A stretch of DNA of 64,000 nucleotides. Source: Arenibacter sp. ARW7G5Y1 (GTDB lineage Bacteria; Bacteroidota; Bacteroidia; Flavobacteriales; Flavobacteriaceae). The translations under genes and the position numbers were made by a program. The notes beneath the pieces are model-generated. The model ran no database searches. It worked only from the letters and a program-made list of their open reading frames with translations, and had not been told where the DNA came from. Positions within the stretch are counted from its first letter, which is position 1, and every line of letters starts with the position of its first letter. Of the stretch, positions 63,535 to 64,000 are shown piece after piece. The stretch covers positions 691,233-755,232 of the forward strand of contig NZ_QJJZ01000001.1 in NCBI RefSeq assembly GCF_003201775.1, given 5' to 3'.

Positions 63535-64000
63535 TCATTGGAAATATGTGATTATTTCTTCTGCAATGAGTTTATGCCCTTCTGCATTTGGATGATTTAC
63601 CTGGGACATAAACTTTGGAATGCTATCTCCGGCCAAAACCTTTTCTTTGAATAAAGTGTAACTGTCCACGAGTCCAACCCGGTTCTCTTTGGCCAAGAGT
63701 TGAATCTGATTTTTGTACTGTTCCAATACATTGTCCACTTCCAAAATATTTACCCTTTGGTCGGGGGAAGGGGTTAAAAGAATTATTTTGATTTTCAGAT
63801 TCATGGCCTTTTTAATCATTTTGTTCCAAGCTTCATAGGATTTCTCAAGGCCTACTCCAATATCGTTTAAGGCATAATCTATGAAGAGAACATCTGGCTT
63901 ATGGATTAATACCTCCGATTCAAACCGTTCCGAACCGCTAACTGAATTCTCGCCACCTATGGAAGTATTGATAATGTTGATGACCGCAAAGGGATATTGT
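63535..64000 (-). CDS. GDSL/SGNH-hydrolase, C-terminal part (cut by window edge)
   Basis: The minus-strand frame is open to the right edge of the window, so the N-terminus with the GDSL serine block lies outside. The visible 155 residues show SGNH block II (IGGENSVSGSERFES), block III with Asn (FIDYALNDIGVG) and block V (NHPNAEGHKLIAEEI, with the catalytic His; Asn stands where Asp of the DxxH motif is usual). SGNH enzymes hydrolyse esters of lipids or acetylated sugars. The export status cannot be judged. An internal ATG at 63819 is not the true start. Confidence 0.85.
   Translation of the reverse strand, partial: QYPFAVINIINTSIGGENSVSGSERFESEVLIHKPDVLFIDYALNDIGVGLEKSYEAWNKMIKKAMNLKIKIILLTPSPDQRVNILEVDNVLEQYKNQIQLLAKENRVGLVDSYTLFKEKVLAGDSIPKFMSQVNHPNAEGHKLIAEEIITYFQ

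Overview
The window reads as a stretch of chromosome from a member of the Bacteroidota, most likely a marine flavobacterium. The evidence is AT-rich intergenic DNA, mostly absent Shine-Dalgarno sequences, -7 boxes of the form TAnnTTTG, and typical families of that phylum: SLRTE-tailed FtsX permeases, a sigma-54 activator with a GSFTDA loop, a CPxCG small protein, DUF983, and planctomycete-type cytochromes. I see no rRNA, tRNA, CRISPR array, integrase or intact insertion sequence. The genus is not determined.

Region 1 (1-16.7 kb) is mixed housekeeping and envelope genes. It holds the tail of a DAO-type FAD oxidoreductase, a DUF983 protein, an ABC-F ATPase, two tandem plant-style LRR secreted proteins, a complete RND tripartite pump (adaptor, pump, TolC), a CPxCG mini-protein, an M16 peptidase, a SUMF1-domain lipoprotein, a YceI protein and an AraC regulator.

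Region 2 (16.8-29.6 kb) carries two paralogous three-gene cassettes in tandem. Each has a DUF1549/DUF1553 protein with c-type heme motifs, a Tat-exported DUF1501 protein, and a membrane protein with a CxxCH domain plus LRR-like tail. An ApbE FMN transferase follows, and the AraC regulator is divergent at the front. I infer an envelope redox system of unknown substrate.

Region 3 (29.7-35 kb) has an M20 amidohydrolase, a CPA1 Na+/H+ antiporter and a sensor kinase/sigma-54 response regulator pair. The pair faces away from region 4 across a 390-bp intergenic segment that holds palindromes and a sigma-54-like promoter.

Region 4 (35.4-57.8 kb) is the most unusual part. A TolC protein, a membrane-fusion protein and a MacB/LolD-like ATPase are followed by a 139-bp tandem repeat (five copies), then seven consecutive ATPase-less FtsX/MacB-type permeases of about 800 residues, then a second, somewhat divergent ATPase. 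Several permease linkers are near-identical although the permeases differ. The likely model is one export channel served by several alternative permeases under sigma-54 two-component control.

Region 5 (57.9-64 kb) has a polytopic membrane protein, a 35-residue basic mini-protein, GGCT-like, SRPBCC and VOC proteins, a PLP-dependent decarboxylase, and a GDSL/SGNH hydrolase cut by the right edge. A dispersed repeat reads into the stop codon of both the M16 and the VOC gene, 50 kb apart.
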